Below, in pieces: positions 13,591 through 14,064 of a stretch of DNA of 14,064 nucleotides. This DNA is from Deltaproteobacteria bacterium. GTDB lineage: Bacteria > Desulfobacterota > SM23-61. Each line of letters starts with the position of its first letter. Within the stretch, counting starts at the first letter, position 1. Position numbers and translations under genes: made by a program. The notes beneath the pieces are model-generated. The model was given only the letters and a program-made list of their open reading frames with translations, was not told the origin of the DNA and searched no databases. Location: contig JAOUFX010000018.1 in NCBI GenBank assembly GCA_029857975.1, positions 1-14,064 of the forward strand, in the 5' to 3' direction.

Positions 13591-14064
13591 TTACAATTCT
13601 CCCAGTTCCTTTAAAAATTCCCTCAATTTAATCAACTTCATATCCCGTTCTTTCATAATTTCTTCGGTGGATCGGCCGCCGTATTCGAAATAACCGCTGC
13701 CCGTTTTAACGCCCAGTTTTCCCTGGGCCACCAAGCGATCCACAGTCTTGGATTGGGTCTGCTGGGGGGGTATTTTATAGGTAGCGTTACTCAATATTTT
13801 CTGGGACAAATCCAGACCGGTAAAATCCATGCGTTTCACCAATCCCAGGATGGGTATGCGCAGGCCAAAGCTGGCCTTGGTGGCTGTATCAATATCCCCG
13901 GCCGAGGCATAGCCGTTGTCCAGCAGAAAAAGGACTTCATTGCCCAGGGCGCTCTGCAGGCGATTGGCAATGAACCCGGGGAGAAATTTGGAAATAACGA
14001 TGGGTTTCTTGCCCACGGCGATGATCAGGGCCTGCACCACTTCCACGGTTTCTTGGGAGGTCGC
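13591..14064 (-). CDS. 3-hydroxyacyl-CoA dehydrogenase, C-terminal part (5' end beyond window)
   Basis: 157 codons are visible, open to the window edge; reading continues upstream of the internal GTG at 14046 with TSQETVE, the usual family sequence, so the gene starts outside. The visible part covers the end of the NAD-binding region (KKPIVISKFLPGFIANRL) and the helical C-terminal domain, with LDNGYASAGDIDTATKASFG and the closing GKLGVKTGSGYFEY motif. The enzyme oxidises (S)-3-hydroxyacyl-CoA to 3-oxoacyl-CoA with NAD+, in fatty-acid or aromatic acid degradation or in butyrate-type metabolism. The Rossmann domain with GxGxxG and the catalytic His should lie in the missing part. The tail after the last motif (STEEIMKERDMKLIKLREFLKELGEL) is a short helical extension. 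Ends with TAA. Confidence 0.93.
   Translation of the reverse strand, partial: ATSQETVEVVQALIIAVGKKPIVISKFLPGFIANRLQSALGNEVLFLLDNGYASAGDIDTATKASFGLRIPILGLVKRMDFTGLDLSQKILSNATYKIPPQQTQSKTVDRLVAQGKLGVKTGSGYFEYGGRSTEEIMKERDMKLIKLREFLKELGEL

Noticed and set aside
1..14064. CRISPR array, tRNA or rRNA genes
   Set aside because: No regularly spaced direct repeats and no recognisable tRNA or rRNA sequence were seen by eye on either strand.

Overview
The window looks like accessory chromosome of an uncultured, mostly anaerobic bacterium, most likely from the former Deltaproteobacteria (Desulfobacterota, Syntrophobacterales-like). This rests on the mix of genes and non-coding DNA: a cytosolic GAF-domain histidine kinase with an NtrC-type sigma54 activator, NuoE/NuoF-like redox subunits with cysteine-rich extensions, a small protein with a duplicated four-cysteine module, a DUF3047 protein, a TatD-radical SAM fusion, and many palindromic dispersed repeats. 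No rRNA or other taxonomic marker is present, so the placement is an inference.

Layout. 2-838 (+): decayed IS1182-like transposase with two in-frame TAG stops and no C-terminal part. 884-4224 (+): sensor kinase and NtrC-family response regulator. 4225-4957: a 733-bp AT-rich gap with a good sigma54 (-24/-12) promoter candidate and nested inverted repeats. 4958-10828 (+): a redox cluster made of a small 8-Cys protein, a NuoE-like [2Fe-2S] subunit with a zinc-ribbon-like tail, a NuoF-like NADH/FMN subunit with an added 2x[4Fe-4S] ferredoxin domain, a NuoG/HoxU-like Fe-S subunit without the His-Cys3 site, and a 530-aa FMN protein of the glutamate synthase family with an N-terminal four-Cys motif. 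A 434-bp repeat-rich insert separates the NuoE and NuoF genes. A rho-independent terminator at 10854-10884 closes the cluster. 10885-11398: repeats and the remnant of an AAA ATPase. 11399-14064 (-): 3-hydroxyacyl-CoA dehydrogenase (5' end outside the window), TatD-radical SAM fusion, and DUF3047.

How it may work. The NuoE/NuoF pair would oxidise or reduce NAD(H). The NuoG-like subunit and the ferredoxin domains would carry electrons to or from the glutamate synthase-like FMN protein. This resembles the architecture of HydABC/NfnABC-type electron-bifurcating enzymes, but with a glutamate synthase-like catalytic subunit in place of a hydrogenase. The two-component pair next door and the sigma54 promoter candidate between them suggest that the cluster is switched on by that pair. 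The best candidate for an undescribed system is this four-subunit complex and its 8-Cys companion. Its substrate cannot be read from the sequence.
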